Assembly: GCF_030166655.1 (NCBI RefSeq)
Contig: NZ_CP126446.1
Coordinates: 2,666,001 to 2,730,000, forward strand
From: Pontibacillus chungwhensis
GTDB lineage: Bacteria; Bacillota; Bacilli; Bacillales; BH030062
DNA: 64,000 nt
Reading direction: 5' to 3'
The position numbers and the translations under genes are program-made. Under the pieces are notes generated by a model, which had not been told where the DNA came from, searched no databases, and saw only the letters and a program-made list of their open reading frames with translations. Positions 33,984-44,282 of the stretch are shown here, one piece after another. Position 1 is the first letter of the stretch. Every line of letters starts with the position of its first letter.

Positions 33984-34982
33984 TTACTCGTCCTCAGCGT
34001 AAACGTATTTCAATGCGCTTTCAGCTTCAGCATATGGTGCCTGTTCTGCATAATCTGTAGCCTCATTGATAAGAGATTTCATTTCATCTTCTAATTCTTT
34101 GTCTTTCTCTTCTGTTAAAACTCCTACTTCTTGTAAGTAGGCTTTAAACGTGATCAACGCGTCTTTTTTCTTTGCTTCTTCAACTTCTTCACGCTCACGA
34201 TACGTACGGTCATCGTCATCACTTGAGTGTGGCGTCAAACGATAAGATACCGTTTCGATTAGAGTCGGTCCTTCACCATTACGCGCACGATCCGCTGCGC
34301 CTTTCACAGCTTCATAGACGGCTAATGGGTCATTCCCATCCACTGTATAACCAGGCATGCCATAGCCCACAGCACGATCTGATACTTTCTCGCAAGCCAA
34401 TTGCTTTTCTAACGGCACTGAAATCGCATATTTATTGTTCTCGACCATGACAATAACAGGAAGCTTATGAACGCCTGCAAAATTAAGACCTTCATGGAAA
34501 TCACCTTGGTTTGATGAACCTTCACCTAAGGTAACTAAGGAAACAAAATTTTTCTTTTCCATCTTTGCGGCTAGGGCAAATCCTACTGCATGCGGGACTT
34601 GTGTTGTAACCGGTGATGAGCCTGTAATAATACGATTCTTCTTCTGTCCAAAGTGACCTGGCATTTGACGGCCACCTGAGTTCGGGTCTTCAGCTTTAGC
34701 GAAACCAGATAGCATTAAGTCTTTGGCAGTCATACCGAAGGATAAAACAACACCCATGTCCCGGTAATACGGGGCTACATAGTCCTCGTCACGATTTAGT
34801 GCATAAGAAGCTCCTACTTGTGCGGCTTCTTGCCCCTGACAAGAGATAACGAACGGAATTTTACCTGAACGGTTTAACAACCACATTCTTTCATCAATTC
34901 GACGTGCTAAGAGCATCGTTCGATACATATCTAATACTTCATCATCTGAAAGGCCTAGTTTTTGGTGACGGTTCTCAGTCAC
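33984..34982 (-). CDS. bkdAA: Branched-chain alpha-keto acid dehydrogenase E1 alpha
   Basis: 332 residues; the thiamine diphosphate-binding segment is GEGSSNQGDFHEGLNFAG to VENNKYA, and the substrate-related GRQMPGHFG and YRLTPHSSDDDDRTYR are present. Decarboxylates 2-oxoisovalerate, 2-oxoisocaproate and 2-oxo-3-methylvalerate, giving precursors of branched-chain fatty acids. It lies 15 bases after lpdV. Confidence 0.95.
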   Translation of the reverse strand: MTENRHQKLGLSDDEVLDMYRTMLLARRIDERMWLLNRSGKIPFVISCQGQEAAQVGASYALNRDEDYVAPYYRDMGVVLSFGMTAKDLMLSGFAKAEDPNSGGRQMPGHFGQKKNRIITGSSPVTTQVPHAVGFALAAKMEKKNFVSLVTLGEGSSNQGDFHEGLNFAGVHKLPVIVMVENNKYAISVPLEKQLACEKVSDRAVGYGMPGYTVDGNDPLAVYEAVKGAADRARNGEGPTLIETVSYRLTPHSSDDDDRTYREREEVEEAKKKDALITFKAYLQEVGVLTEEKDKELEDEMKSLINEATDYAEQAPYAEAESALKYVYAEDE

Positions 34983-34997
34983 AAAAATCCCTCCTTA

Positions 34998-36419
34998 TTA
35001 TCCGTGAATTTGTTTTCCATCAACGGCTAATGCCGCTTCACCCATCACTTCCGAAAGGGTTGGATGAGGATGAATGCTATGAGCAACTTCCCAAGGAGTT
35101 GCATCTAATACTTTGGCAAGACCAGCCTCTGAAATCATATCTGTTACATGAGGGCCGATCATATGAACGCCTAAAAGGTCATCCGTTTCCTCGTCCGCTA
35201 TCATTTTCACAAAACCATCTGAGTTGCCGTAAACGAGAGCTTTTCCGACTGCTTTAAACGGAAACTTACCAACCTTGACAGTATACCCTTTTTCTTTTGC
35301 TTGATCTTCTGTCAGACCTACACTTGCTGCTTCTGGATTTGAATAGATACAAGATGGCACTTGCTCCATATCCATAGGCATTGGATCTTGATCTGCCATA
35401 TGTTCAACAGCTATTATGCCTTCATGAGAAGCTACATGTGCTAATTGCATTCCACCGATGACGTCTCCGATAGCGTATATATGAGATTCTTTCGTTTGAT
35501 AGAATTTGTTCGTTTGAATGGCTCCGTTTTCAACAACAATGTCCGTGTTCTCAAGTCCAATGTTATTCACATTTGGAGAGCGACCTACAGACACTAGCAT
35601 ACGAGTAGCTGCAAAGGTCTTAGTTTCTCCTTTATGTTCAGCCTGGACCTCAATCCCTTCACCCTTCTTTAAGGTGTCGCCAAGAACTTTAGCTCCTGTC
35701 ACGATCTTGACACCTTTTTTCTTCATCAGACGGGCCATTTCCTTTGAAATGTCCTTATCTTCTGTAGGGAGTATGCGATCTGTGTATTCAAGCACGGTTA
35801 CTTCAACGCCAAAGTCTGCTAGCATAGAAGCCCATTCTATCCCTATAACGCCTCCACCTACAATGACGATGGATTCCGGGAGCTCTTCCATACTTAATGC
35901 TTCATCCGATGTCATGACATAGTTCTCATCCACCTCAAGGCCAGGGAGTGTGCGTGGGCTTGATCCTGTAGCTACTAAAACGTTTTTGGGGATGAGCATT
36001 TGGTTCTCATCTCCGTTGTTCATTTCTACCGAAATCGTTCCAGCAGAAGGAGAGAAGATGCTTGGCCCGAGTATACGTCCATACCCTTCATAAACATCTA
36101 TTTTCCCTTTTTTCATTAACCCCTGTACTCCAGTATGTAGCGTATCAATAATGGATTGTTTACGTTCTTGTACTTTAAAGAAATTCAAGGTTGGCGTTTC
36201 TGTTTCAACACCGAAGGTATCCGCTTGCTTCGTTTGCTTAAAAACTTCTGCACTTCGGAGTAAAGCTTTCGACGGGATACACCCTTTATGAAGACATGTC
36301 CCACCTAATTTACCACTTTCAACAATAGCTGTTTTTAAGCCTAATTGAGAAGCTCGAACTGCGGCGACATAACCGCCAGTTCCTCCTCCAAGTACGACTA
36401 AATCATATTCATTCGCCAA
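34998..36419 (-). CDS. lpdV: Dihydrolipoamide dehydrogenase E3
   Basis: 473 residues from a TTG at 36419 (AAAGGGGCGAG upstream), giving the N-terminus MANEYDLVVLGGGTGG as in B. subtilis LpdV; a GTG six codons earlier is a less likely start. FAD loop GGGTGG, redox-active disulfide GGTCLHKGCIPSK, NAD loop VGGGVIGIEWAS and C-terminal HPHPTLSE with the active-site histidine. E3 component of the branched-chain keto acid dehydrogenase. Confidence 0.94.
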   Translation of the reverse strand: MANEYDLVVLGGGTGGYVAAVRASQLGLKTAIVESGKLGGTCLHKGCIPSKALLRSAEVFKQTKQADTFGVETETPTLNFFKVQERKQSIIDTLHTGVQGLMKKGKIDVYEGYGRILGPSIFSPSAGTISVEMNNGDENQMLIPKNVLVATGSSPRTLPGLEVDENYVMTSDEALSMEELPESIVIVGGGVIGIEWASMLADFGVEVTVLEYTDRILPTEDKDISKEMARLMKKKGVKIVTGAKVLGDTLKKGEGIEVQAEHKGETKTFAATRMLVSVGRSPNVNNIGLENTDIVVENGAIQTNKFYQTKESHIYAIGDVIGGMQLAHVASHEGIIAVEHMADQDPMPMDMEQVPSCIYSNPEAASVGLTEDQAKEKGYTVKVGKFPFKAVGKALVYGNSDGFVKMIADEETDDLLGVHMIGPHVTDMISEAGLAKVLDATPWEVAHSIHPHPTLSEVMGEAALAVDGKQIHG

Positions 36420-36433
36420 TGAACTCGCCCCTT

Positions 36434-37522
36434 TCACCGAATAGGGTTCGGATAGTGTTTTGGTTGCTCTTCATGACGTAAGACCCGGAGTGTCCCTTCA
36501 GTCAGAGCTTGTAATTCATTTTCACCAGGATAGATCAAACAATCAGCGATCCAATTTACTCTCTCTGTAATCATCGACACAAACGTTTTACCATAAGCAA
36601 GCCCACCTGTAAGTGCAATAGCATCAACTTTTCCACCTAAGACAGCACTCATCGAACCAATTTCTTTCGCAACCTGATAAGCCATTGCATCAAAAACAAG
36701 CCGCGCTTCATCGTCACCTGCTTCAATTCGCTTCTCTACATCACGTGCATCATTGGTTTCAAGGTAAGCCATAATCCCACCTTGGCCAACTAGCTTCTTC
36801 ATAATCTCTTCTCTGTAATACTCTCCTGAGAAACAAAGGGATACAAGATCACCTGCCGGAACGGTACCAGCGCGCTCAGGCGAGAATGGACCATCTCCGT
36901 GTAATCCATTGTTCACATCAATTACTCTTCCTTTATGGTGGGCTCCAACCGTAATTCCGCCCCCCATATGAGTGACAATCATATTTAATTCCTCATAAGG
37001 ACGTCCAAGTTCTGCTGCCACACGGCGAGCTACTGCTTTTTGATTTAAAGCATGGAAAATACTCTTTCTTGGAATCTCAGGTACGCCTGAAATTCTCGCT
37101 ACTTCTTCCATTTCATCTACGACAACAGGGTCGACAATATAGGCAGGGATATTTAGGCTTTCAGCAATCTCATGGGCGATAATTCCACCAAGGTTTGATG
37201 CATGTTCCCCGTTATAACCCATTTTCAAATCATTCAGCATCTCATCGTTGACTTCATAAGTGCCTCCTTCGATTGGTCGAAGCAGGCCTCCTCTTCCACA
37301 TATAGCATCTAATTTTGAACTACTGATGCCCTCGTGATGAAGGGCATCTAGTATAGTCTTTTTCCTGAAATCAAATTGATCAATGATGCGCGGAAATTGA
37401 GAGGTCTCTTCAGCTGTATGACGAATCGTCTCTTCGAAGATACACTGGTCATCGTTAAATACACCGATTTTAGTTGAGGTCGATCCTGGGTTGATGACAA
37501 GAATGCGATACGACTGTTGCAA
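36434..37522 (-). CDS. buk: Butyrate kinase (branched-chain acyl kinase)
   Basis: 362 residues from the TTG at 37522, which has TGGAGGGGAAACACC before it; an ATG at 37543 is in frame but lacks a site. N-terminal phosphate loop [14 protein letters not shown] and the ASKHA pattern [10 protein letters not shown] near the C-terminus. Makes ATP from isobutyryl- or isovaleryl-phosphate together with Ptb. Length equals B. subtilis Buk (363). Confidence 0.93.
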   Translation of the reverse strand: MQQSYRILVINPGSTSTKIGVFNDDQCIFEETIRHTAEETSQFPRIIDQFDFRKKTILDALHHEGISSSKLDAICGRGGLLRPIEGGTYEVNDEMLNDLKMGYNGEHASNLGGIIAHEIAESLNIPAYIVDPVVVDEMEEVARISGVPEIPRKSIFHALNQKAVARRVAAELGRPYEELNMIVTHMGGGITVGAHHKGRVIDVNNGLHGDGPFSPERAGTVPAGDLVSLCFSGEYYREEIMKKLVGQGGIMAYLETNDARDVEKRIEAGDDEARLVFDAMAYQVAKEIGSMSAVLGGKVDAIALTGGLAYGKTFVSMITERVNWIADCLIYPGENELQALTEGTLRVLRHEEQPKHYPNPIR

Positions 37523-37559
37523 GGTGTTTCCCCTCCACTCCATTAATACTTCTATCTTC

Positions 37560-38654
37560 TTAGCGTCTGCTTAAGATATGATGAGGATTTTGTATAAATT
37601 TGCTTTGTGTTTTGCGGCGCTTCTCAATACGCTCTTCTGCCATGCGATCAGCTGCTTTGTAGGTTGGAATGTTATCACGTCGGGCAATGTTGAATACTTC
37701 CATAACATTGTCATATAACCCTTTTACTTTCTTAAGCGCACGTTCTTGATTGTAGCCATACAGCTCGTCAGCAACGTTAATAACTCCACCAGCATTGATG
37801 ACGTAATCCGGAGCATACACAATGCCCATTTCGTGAATCTGATCACCGTGACGCGCTTCTTTCAGCTGATTATTCGCCGCTCCCGCAATTACTTTAGCTT
37901 TTAATTGAGGAATCGTGTCATCATTAATTGTAGCTCCTAGTGCACATGGAGCATAAATATCACAATCTACTCCGTAAATCTCATCTGGTTCTACAGCTTT
38001 TGCACCGAAGTCCTCCACTGCGCGAGCTACAGATTCTTTATTAATATCTGTAACAATGAGTTGAGCCCCTTCTTCGTGAAGGTGTTTGCAAAGTTTATAA
38101 GAAACGTTACCGACACCTTGAACAGCTATTACTTTCCCTTCTAATGAAGGAGAACCAAAGGCTTCCATTGCAGCAGCTTGCATACCGCGGTATACACCAT
38201 AAGCTGTTACTGGAGATGGATCACCAGAAGAACCAAAGGCAGGCGAGATTCCTGTAACATAGTCCGTTTCTTCATGGATTGTATCCATATCATATACAGT
38301 CGTACCTACATCCTCTGCAGTAATGTAACGGCCATTCAGTCCTTGAATATAGCGACCAAATGCACGGAACATTTCTTCATTCTTTTCGGTTTTCGGATCA
38401 CCAATTATAACCGTTTTACCGCCGCCAAGGCCAAGTCCTGCTGCTGCGTTTTTGTACGTCATCCCTTTTGCTAAACGAAGAGCATCTTCAATTGCTTCTT
38501 CTTCTGACGCATATGTCCACATGCGTGTACCTCCAAGGGCAGGTCCAAGCGTTGTATCGTGAATCGCAATAATCGCTTTTAACCCTGAAGCTTCGTCTTG
38601 ACAAAATAGTAATTGCTCATAATCGTATTCTTTCATATATTTAAAAATTTCCAT
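37560..38654 (-). CDS. bcd: Leucine dehydrogenase
   Basis: 364 residues. Substrate-binding GGTRMWTY and [15 protein letters not shown], with catalytic lysine in [12 protein letters not shown], and the NAD loop [12 protein letters not shown]. Deaminates leucine, valine and isoleucine to the 2-oxo acids used by BkdA. The ATG at 38654 has GAGGGGGAAA. Between ptb and buk as in B. subtilis. Confidence 0.95.
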   Translation of the reverse strand: MEIFKYMKEYDYEQLLFCQDEASGLKAIIAIHDTTLGPALGGTRMWTYASEEEAIEDALRLAKGMTYKNAAAGLGLGGGKTVIIGDPKTEKNEEMFRAFGRYIQGLNGRYITAEDVGTTVYDMDTIHEETDYVTGISPAFGSSGDPSPVTAYGVYRGMQAAAMEAFGSPSLEGKVIAVQGVGNVSYKLCKHLHEEGAQLIVTDINKESVARAVEDFGAKAVEPDEIYGVDCDIYAPCALGATINDDTIPQLKAKVIAGAANNQLKEARHGDQIHEMGIVYAPDYVINAGGVINVADELYGYNQERALKKVKGLYDNVMEVFNIARRDNIPTYKAADRMAEERIEKRRKTQSKFIQNPHHILSRR

Positions 38655-38669
38655 GGTTCATTTCCCCCT

Positions 38670-39575
38670 CTAATTTTCCTTTGATGTTAATAGCGCAAGC
38701 GCTAATGAATATAATTTACTCTCCGCCGTATCTGAGCGCGAAGTAAGAACAATCGGCGCTTTAGCACCACTGATCACTCCAGCGACCTTTGCCCCAGCAA
38801 AGTAAACAAATGATTTATACAATGCATTGGCGACTTCAATCGCAGGAACCAGTAAGATATCTGCCTGGCCAGCCACTTCTGATTGAATTCCTTTTTGGTT
38901 CGCCGCTTCAATGGATACCGCATTATCAAACGCAAGCGGTCCATCTACTATACAACCTTTAATTTGCCCTCTTTTTTGCATTTGAGTTAAAGCTGCCGCA
39001 TCAACAGTGGCAGGCATAGTAGGATTCACAACTTCCACAGCTGCGAGCGGTGCTACTTTAGGTAACTCGATCCCAAGACCATTCGCTACCTCCACAGCAT
39101 TGGAAATAATCTGTGCTTTCTCTTCTAGTGTTGGCGTTATGTTCATTCCTGAATCGGTTAAGAGTACAAATCTTTCTCGATTTGGTACTTCAAAAACGGC
39201 AACGTGAGATAAAACCTTTCCTGCTCGTAAACCATAATCCTTGTTCAGGACGGCTTTTAATACAAGCTTCGTATCAATCTGACCTTTCATAACTACATCA
39301 GCGTACCCTTCTGAAACTGATTTAACCGCTTCTGTCGCTGTCAAACTTTGGTCGGATACGTGCTTCAGTTCAATCCGTTTATCCGAAAGATCTAATTCAA
39401 CCGCTTCAGCTATGCGTTGAATCTCACTTTCTTCTCCCACTAGTAAAAAATTTGCAAGGTCATGTTCAATTGCATGTTTTACTGCTGTTAATACTTCCTT
39501 GTCAGCCGCCTGGGCAACGGCTACCCTCTTTTTTGATTGTTGATCGACTTTTTCGAGTATGTCCTGCAATTTCAT
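38670..39575 (-). CDS. ptb: Phosphate butyryltransferase
   Basis: 301 residues. Contains LLTDSGMNITPTLEEKAQI and CIVDGPLAFDNAVS, marks of the Pta/Ptb family of acyl phosphotransferases. Converts acyl-CoA to acyl phosphate for Buk. First gene of the operon, with AAGGTGAG before the ATG at 39575 and a sigma-54 promoter 38-55 bases upstream. Confidence 0.94.
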   Translation of the reverse strand: MKLQDILEKVDQQSKKRVAVAQAADKEVLTAVKHAIEHDLANFLLVGEESEIQRIAEAVELDLSDKRIELKHVSDQSLTATEAVKSVSEGYADVVMKGQIDTKLVLKAVLNKDYGLRAGKVLSHVAVFEVPNRERFVLLTDSGMNITPTLEEKAQIISNAVEVANGLGIELPKVAPLAAVEVVNPTMPATVDAAALTQMQKRGQIKGCIVDGPLAFDNAVSIEAANQKGIQSEVAGQADILLVPAIEVANALYKSFVYFAGAKVAGVISGAKAPIVLTSRSDTAESKLYSLALALLTSKEN

Positions 39576-39612
39576 AAAAACTCACCTTCCCATTACTCTC
39601 ACATTACTACTT

Positions 39613-39630
39613 ATGCAAAAAGCATGCCAA
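39613..39630 (-). promoter_or_regulatory. Sigma-54 (SigL) promoter of the ptb-bcd-buk-lpdV-bkd operon
   Basis: On the - strand TTGGCATGCTTTTTGCAT. GG at -24 and GC at -12 have the correct 10-base spacing, matching TTGGCAC-N5-TTGCW closely. The adjacent bkdR encodes a sigma-54 activator, as in B. subtilis where this operon depends on SigL and BkdR. Confidence 0.93.
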
Positions 39631-39672
39631 CTTTATTGTTTTGAAAACGCTTTTTTATCCGTGATTTAACCT

Positions 39673-39684
39673 GCAATATATTGC
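39673..39684. promoter_or_regulatory. Palindrome, possible BkdR upstream activating site
   Basis: Perfect palindrome GCAATATATTGC, about 43 bases before the -24 element and just after the bkdR stop. It is well placed for an activator, but its identity as a BkdR site is inference. Confidence 0.45.
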
Positions 39685-39687
39685 GTA

Positions 39688-41766
39688 CTATGAAAAATCT
39701 TGCATGCTAGATTTGTCAATGCCGAACTTATCAAGCTTATAATACAAATTCCGGATAGAAATACCAAGAACTTTAGCTGTTTTGGTTTTATTACCTTCAC
39801 ATGATCTAAAAGCGTCTTCAATGACCTTCCTCTCATATTCCTCAAGAGATGATTGCAAAGTTTGCCCTTCCCACTCCTCAGAGGGGACACTCTTTAAAGA
39901 GGGATACTTCGGATGTTCAAAGAGCTCGGGCAAATGAGACAGCTGCACCTCTTCCTCATTCATGCTCATGTAAATCATAGCTCTCCCTACGATATTCTCA
40001 AGCTCCCTTACATTCCCCGGCCAATTATAGTTCTCCAGGTAACGAAGAGCTTCCCTAGAAATCTCATTCACGTTCCGCCCATAATCCTGGTTGATCTTGT
40101 GGATTAAATGGTGGACCAAGGAAGAGATATCAACCTTTCTTTCTCTGAGCGGCGGGATAAAAATCGGCAAACGGTTCAAACGGTAAAAGAGATCTTCTCT
40201 AAAGCTTTTATCCATAATGGCCTTCTCCATCTTTACGTTTGTTGCTGCAATGACACGAACATCTATGGATACAGGCTTCGTTCCCCCAACACGTACAATT
40301 TCATTCTCTTGCAGAACCCGCAATAACTTAGCCTGCATCGGGAGGGATAATTCTCCAATTTCATCCAGAAAGATACTCCCGTGATTCGCCTCTTCAAAAT
40401 ACCCACGTTTACCACCACGTTTCGCTCCTGAAAAAGCCCCCTCTTCATACCCAAACAATTCACTTTCTAATATCGATTCAGCAATCGCAGCACAATTGAC
40501 TCGAATAAATTTATTATGCCGACGATTACTTTCATTATGAATCGCATGAGCAAACAACTCTTTCCCTGTACCAGATTCGCCACGAAGCAGAACCGTAGCA
40601 GGTGTTTTTGCCCCAACTTTCGCCTGCTCTAAAGCAAGCGTCATCTCAGGAGAATCACCAATGATGTCATCAAAGGTATATTTCGCCTCAAGACTTCGTA
40701 TAATTTGTCTGGCCTTCCTCAGCTCAGTCGTCAGGGATTGAATTTCAGAAACGTCATGCAAAACCCCAACGCTTCCTTTCAGCTTTCCATCAACAATAAC
40801 CGGAGCCACATTAACAAGCACTTCCTTATTAGCAGGACCCACGCTCATCCGCACACCTCGCACCGCTCGTCTCGTCTGTAGAACGCGCATGTGCATGCTC
40901 TCACCCTCTGAGATATCAGCCGTCGCAGGCTTTCCGACGATCTCCTTTTCTGTGAGTCCTGTAATACGTGTATAAGCAGGATTAATCATGATCCCCATTC
41001 CATTTTCATCCACCACAGAGATTGCTTCTTCCGATGACTGGATAATCGCTTCTAGCATGGTTTTCACTTCTTTTAGATCCGTGACCTCCTCTGCTAGGTC
41101 CACAACTTCCGTTATATCATTGAAAACCGCAAAAGCTCCTAACACTTCTTGATTAGAACCTATAATAGGAATCCTCGTCGTAATAATCTTTCGGCCATTT
41201 TCAAGTTCAAGCTTTTGATTCACTTCTTTACGCCTTACTCTCAGAATGTGAGACAACCTCGACGTAGGAATAATTTCTTGAATCGGTTTATTCACCGCTT
41301 CTTTCCTCGTCGTACCTAGAATGCGTTCTGCACTTCTATTCATAAACGTGACGGTTTCCGTACGATCAATCACGATCATGCCATCATGTATGGCACTTAA
41401 AATAAGCTCTTGCTTTTGAGTCTGCTGCTTGAGCTCAGACAACAACTCATTCTTTTCTTCTAGCAACTCGGATGTTATGTAAGCCACAGACCCAGGAATA
41501 ACAACCGTTTTCTTCGACCTCGCCTGAAGCAACTCCTCAAACACAACTTCACTTCCGGTCGCCTCAATAACAATATCAATATCCTCGTTAATATAATCCT
41601 TCCAGTCTGTACCCGTCGGGATCTTCTTCTCTTCGGCTAATCGCATCCCCGGAGCTGACGCTTCTGTATCCACAACCGCGACAATCTCCATCATTTCCGT
41701 TCCACTTAAGAGGGTTAAAAGGGCCGTCCCACCTTTACCTGCCCCTACTACCAACACTCTTTTCAT
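39688..41766 (-). CDS. bkdR: Sigma-54-dependent activator BkdR
   Basis: 692 residues from the ATG at 41766 (AAGGTG nine bases upstream). Domains in order: an N-terminal Rossmann-like region (residues 1-110) beginning [14 protein letters not shown], two PAS domains (about 130-230 and 245-345), an AAA+ sigma-54 interaction domain from about 370 with Walker [15 protein letters not shown] loop contacting sigma-54, Walker [11 protein letters not shown], and a C-terminal Fis-type helix-turn-helix ([21 protein letters not shown]). It activates the bkd operon in response to branched-chain amino acids. The gene is transcribed on the same strand as the operon. Confidence 0.94.
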   Translation of the reverse strand: MKRVLVVGAGKGGTALLTLLSGTEMMEIVAVVDTEASAPGMRLAEEKKIPTGTDWKDYINEDIDIVIEATGSEVVFEELLQARSKKTVVIPGSVAYITSELLEEKNELLSELKQQTQKQELILSAIHDGMIVIDRTETVTFMNRSAERILGTTRKEAVNKPIQEIIPTSRLSHILRVRRKEVNQKLELENGRKIITTRIPIIGSNQEVLGAFAVFNDITEVVDLAEEVTDLKEVKTMLEAIIQSSEEAISVVDENGMGIMINPAYTRITGLTEKEIVGKPATADISEGESMHMRVLQTRRAVRGVRMSVGPANKEVLVNVAPVIVDGKLKGSVGVLHDVSEIQSLTTELRKARQIIRSLEAKYTFDDIIGDSPEMTLALEQAKVGAKTPATVLLRGESGTGKELFAHAIHNESNRRHNKFIRVNCAAIAESILESELFGYEEGAFSGAKRGGKRGYFEEANHGSIFLDEIGELSLPMQAKLLRVLQENEIVRVGGTKPVSIDVRVIAATNVKMEKAIMDKSFREDLFYRLNRLPIFIPPLRERKVDISSLVHHLIHKINQDYGRNVNEISREALRYLENYNWPGNVRELENIVGRAMIYMSMNEEEVQLSHLPELFEHPKYPSLKSVPSEEWEGQTLQSSLEEYERKVIEDAFRSCEGNKTKTAKVLGISIRNLYYKLDKFGIDKSSMQDFS

Positions 41767-41906
41767 ACGCATCAACACCTTGCAATTATTTGCATACTTT
41801 CATATTAGGTGAATGTGCACATTTTAGCAAGCGTGACGAGGCTAGGAAGAGTCGCCACTCTCTGATATACTACAATGGGAAAGAACGAAAAGGGGAGAAC
41901 ACACTA

Positions 41907-42140
41907 ATGGCACGGTTTACGGCAATGTTGATCTTATTCATCCCTGGTGCATTAGCTGTATTAGGGTTCAAGCTAATGCGTGACAGCTTATTTGGGATTG
42001 TGCACCCTCTTTTACTACAAGTTTGGGTACAATTCGCATTCGGACTAATCGCGTTCCTAGGGGGCCTTGCATTTATAGGTGGCTTTATCCTTTACCGGGA
42101 CAAGAAGTTAGGAAAGACACAAGGACGATTCAAAAAATAA
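41907..42140 (+). CDS. yqzF: DUF2627 membrane protein YqzF
   Basis: 77 residues from the ATG at 41907 with AGGGGAGA; the longer upstream frame has no start signal. Two membrane helices (about 4-22 and 36-62) and a basic C-terminus, the DUF2627 pattern seen next to bkdR in bacilli. It is divergent from bkdR. Function unknown. Confidence 0.88.
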   Translation: MARFTAMLILFIPGALAVLGFKLMRDSLFGIVHPLLLQVWVQFAFGLIAFLGGLAFIGGFILYRDKKLGKTQGRFKK

Positions 42141-42155
42141 AGGATGTCCACCATA

Positions 42156-42186
42156 AAAACCGCCTGGCAAAAGGGCGGTTTTTTTC
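42156..42186 (+). terminator. Terminator of yqzF
   Basis: Stem AAAACCGCC/GGCGGTTTT with a 9-base loop and a T-run, about 15 bases past the stop codon. Confidence 0.88.
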
Positions 42187-42367
42187 TTGCATCGTTCCCC
42201 TCTAAAAAAAGACGAACAGACCAGAAGGATGTACCTATTCTACATGCTCCATTTAGCCATTGCAATAAAATGATGTTAACTTTCTTAACACAACGCGTTA
42301 CATTCTACAAGATGTATACAATTTGGTATACTCAAATAAGTGAATTTAAATACAAGGAGGGCGAATA

Positions 42368-44281
42368 TTGGAGAAATATGTAGAAGTTTTTAAACAGCAG
42401 TATCCATTTACCATGCTCACCGAAGCACAATACGAGCGGGTTTTTACTGGAGCTACTGTAAATTCATATAAAAAGAACCAATTCATCTTTCATGAAGATG
42501 AAAAAGAAGAAGAAAGCGATATTTACTTCGTACTGAATGGATTAGCTAAGAACATTCTTCATAGATCAAATGGAAAGCAACTTTCCATACGATATTATTA
42601 TCCCGGGGACCTTGTTGGGATCATGATGATGCTTACAAGCGGGGAAATGAAATTTAGTGTCCAGGCCATTGAAGAAACAAAAGCTATTCGATTCAAGAGG
42701 GAACGATTCGTAGAAATTATGTCTGAGAATCAAGCCTTTTCAAATATCGTACTAGAAGGTATAAGCAATCTAATGAAAAGCTTGTATCACGAGGTAAAAT
42801 ACAAGACGAGTGAACTGGACGATTCAAGCTATGATCGCGATTTGTTTAAACAACGGGCTGTATCGTACTCAGAGACCCCAACCGTCATCCATCGAAACGC
42901 TTCCGTGGCAGAAGCCGTTAAAATGATGAAAGATGAAAAAGCAGGCGGATTAATCGTTTGCGGAGATGAGCAGGAACTAATTGGTGTTTTTAACTATCAG
43001 GATTTAATTCTTGCTTATTTACAAGAAGACTTTGATGGTCGAATAGAAGACTATTTAAATGAAGATCCTTATGCCGTTAATGACCAGGACTTCATTTATG
43101 ATGCATTGTCTTATTTAAAACATAATCCAGCAGCGATTATTCCAGTTCTTCATCGCCAGCAGGTTGTTGGTCTTTTACGACAAACCTCTTTCTTAAAAAT
43201 GCAGAATTCTATTTATTTTGATTTGCGTTATCAAATTGGAAAAGCCAAGTCATTAGAGGAACTAACGAGTTTATCCCCTCGCTACAATCGAGCTTTTCAG
43301 CAATTCGTTTCCCAATTATTGGACGACAACATGTTTGCTTACGACATTTGCGAGTTAATCTCAAGCTACAATGACGAGTTGCATAAACAAATATTACACC
43401 TCGCAGAAGAAGATATGGTTGAAGAAGGCTATGGCACACCTCCGATCAACTACTGTTTCATTGTTATGGGAAGCGAGGGAAGAAAAGAGCAGGCATTCAG
43501 CACAGACCAAGATAACGGGATGATCCTTGACGATTATGAACACCTTGAAAATAAAGACGAAATTGAAACATTCTTTAAGATTTTCTCTGAAAAAGTGAAT
43601 TACATGTTAGAAACCTGCGGATTCCCACTTTGTTCCGGAGGCATCATGGCTAAAGAAAAGAAATGGCGCAAATCGTTAAATGAATGGCATACTTCCATTC
43701 AAGAATGGCTTGAGAAGATGGACGCTGAGGAAATCAGAGACTTTACGATCTTTATGGATTTCAGACCCATTGTTGGTGATTTCTCTTTGGCGTATGATTT
43801 AAGAGAATTTGTCACGAAGAAAATCCAGCGATCCTTGACCCTTCAGCAGCTTCTTATGAAGGATACGCTTCGTTTCCGCGTACCTATTCAACCATTTGGC
43901 CGCATACACGGGACAGGTCGTTCCAAAGTATTGAATTTAAAAAAGGGCGCTATTATGCAAATTGTGAATGCTGTTCGGATTTATACAGTGAAATACGGTA
44001 TTGATGATGTAAATACGATAAAGCGTTTAGAAACACTACGAAAATACGAGCGCTTCCACCCAAGAGATACTGAAAATGCCAAGCTCGCTCTTCACCGTTT
44101 GTTGAGCTTCCGGTTAAAGCGAAACTTACAACAAATTCAGTTACAAGAAACGTTAAATAATGATATAAGCGTTATGTCTTTAACGAAAGAGGAAAAGAAA
44201 ACGTTACGGGAATCTCTTCTGATTGCCAAACGCTTACAACAAGTTCTTGAGCTAAGTTACAACCGAAATCGGGTGGTATAA
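42368..44281 (+). CDS. cNMP-binding/CBS/nucleotidyltransferase-like signalling protein (DUF294)
   Basis: 637 residues from a TTG at 42368 with GGAGGGCG at good distance. Domains: cyclic-nucleotide-binding-like jelly roll (about 15-135, with FIFHEDEKEEESDIYFVLNG quoted in part), two CBS motifs (about 165-285), and a GlnD-like nucleotidyltransferase domain with GSEGRKEQ and TDQDNG (the conserved active-site region of DUF294), plus a C-terminal helical substrate domain (DUF294_C). These proteins resemble regulators of uridylyltransferase type; the substrate is unknown. The gene forms an operon with the exonuclease gene that starts one base after its stop. Confidence 0.88.
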   Translation: MEKYVEVFKQQYPFTMLTEAQYERVFTGATVNSYKKNQFIFHEDEKEEESDIYFVLNGLAKNILHRSNGKQLSIRYYYPGDLVGIMMMLTSGEMKFSVQAIEETKAIRFKRERFVEIMSENQAFSNIVLEGISNLMKSLYHEVKYKTSELDDSSYDRDLFKQRAVSYSETPTVIHRNASVAEAVKMMKDEKAGGLIVCGDEQELIGVFNYQDLILAYLQEDFDGRIEDYLNEDPYAVNDQDFIYDALSYLKHNPAAIIPVLHRQQVVGLLRQTSFLKMQNSIYFDLRYQIGKAKSLEELTSLSPRYNRAFQQFVSQLLDDNMFAYDICELISSYNDELHKQILHLAEEDMVEEGYGTPPINYCFIVMGSEGRKEQAFSTDQDNGMILDDYEHLENKDEIETFFKIFSEKVNYMLETCGFPLCSGGIMAKEKKWRKSLNEWHTSIQEWLEKMDAEEIRDFTIFMDFRPIVGDFSLAYDLREFVTKKIQRSLTLQQLLMKDTLRFRVPIQPFGRIHGTGRSKVLNLKKGAIMQIVNAVRIYTVKYGIDDVNTIKRLETLRKYERFHPRDTENAKLALHRLLSFRLKRNLQQIQLQETLNNDISVMSLTKEEKKTLRESLLIAKRLQQVLELSYNRNRVV

Positions 44282-44282
44282 C

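Noticed and set aside
42144-42383. 79-codon frame between yqzF and the DUF294 gene
   Set aside because: It includes the yqzF terminator and the ribosome binding site of the next gene; no start signal.
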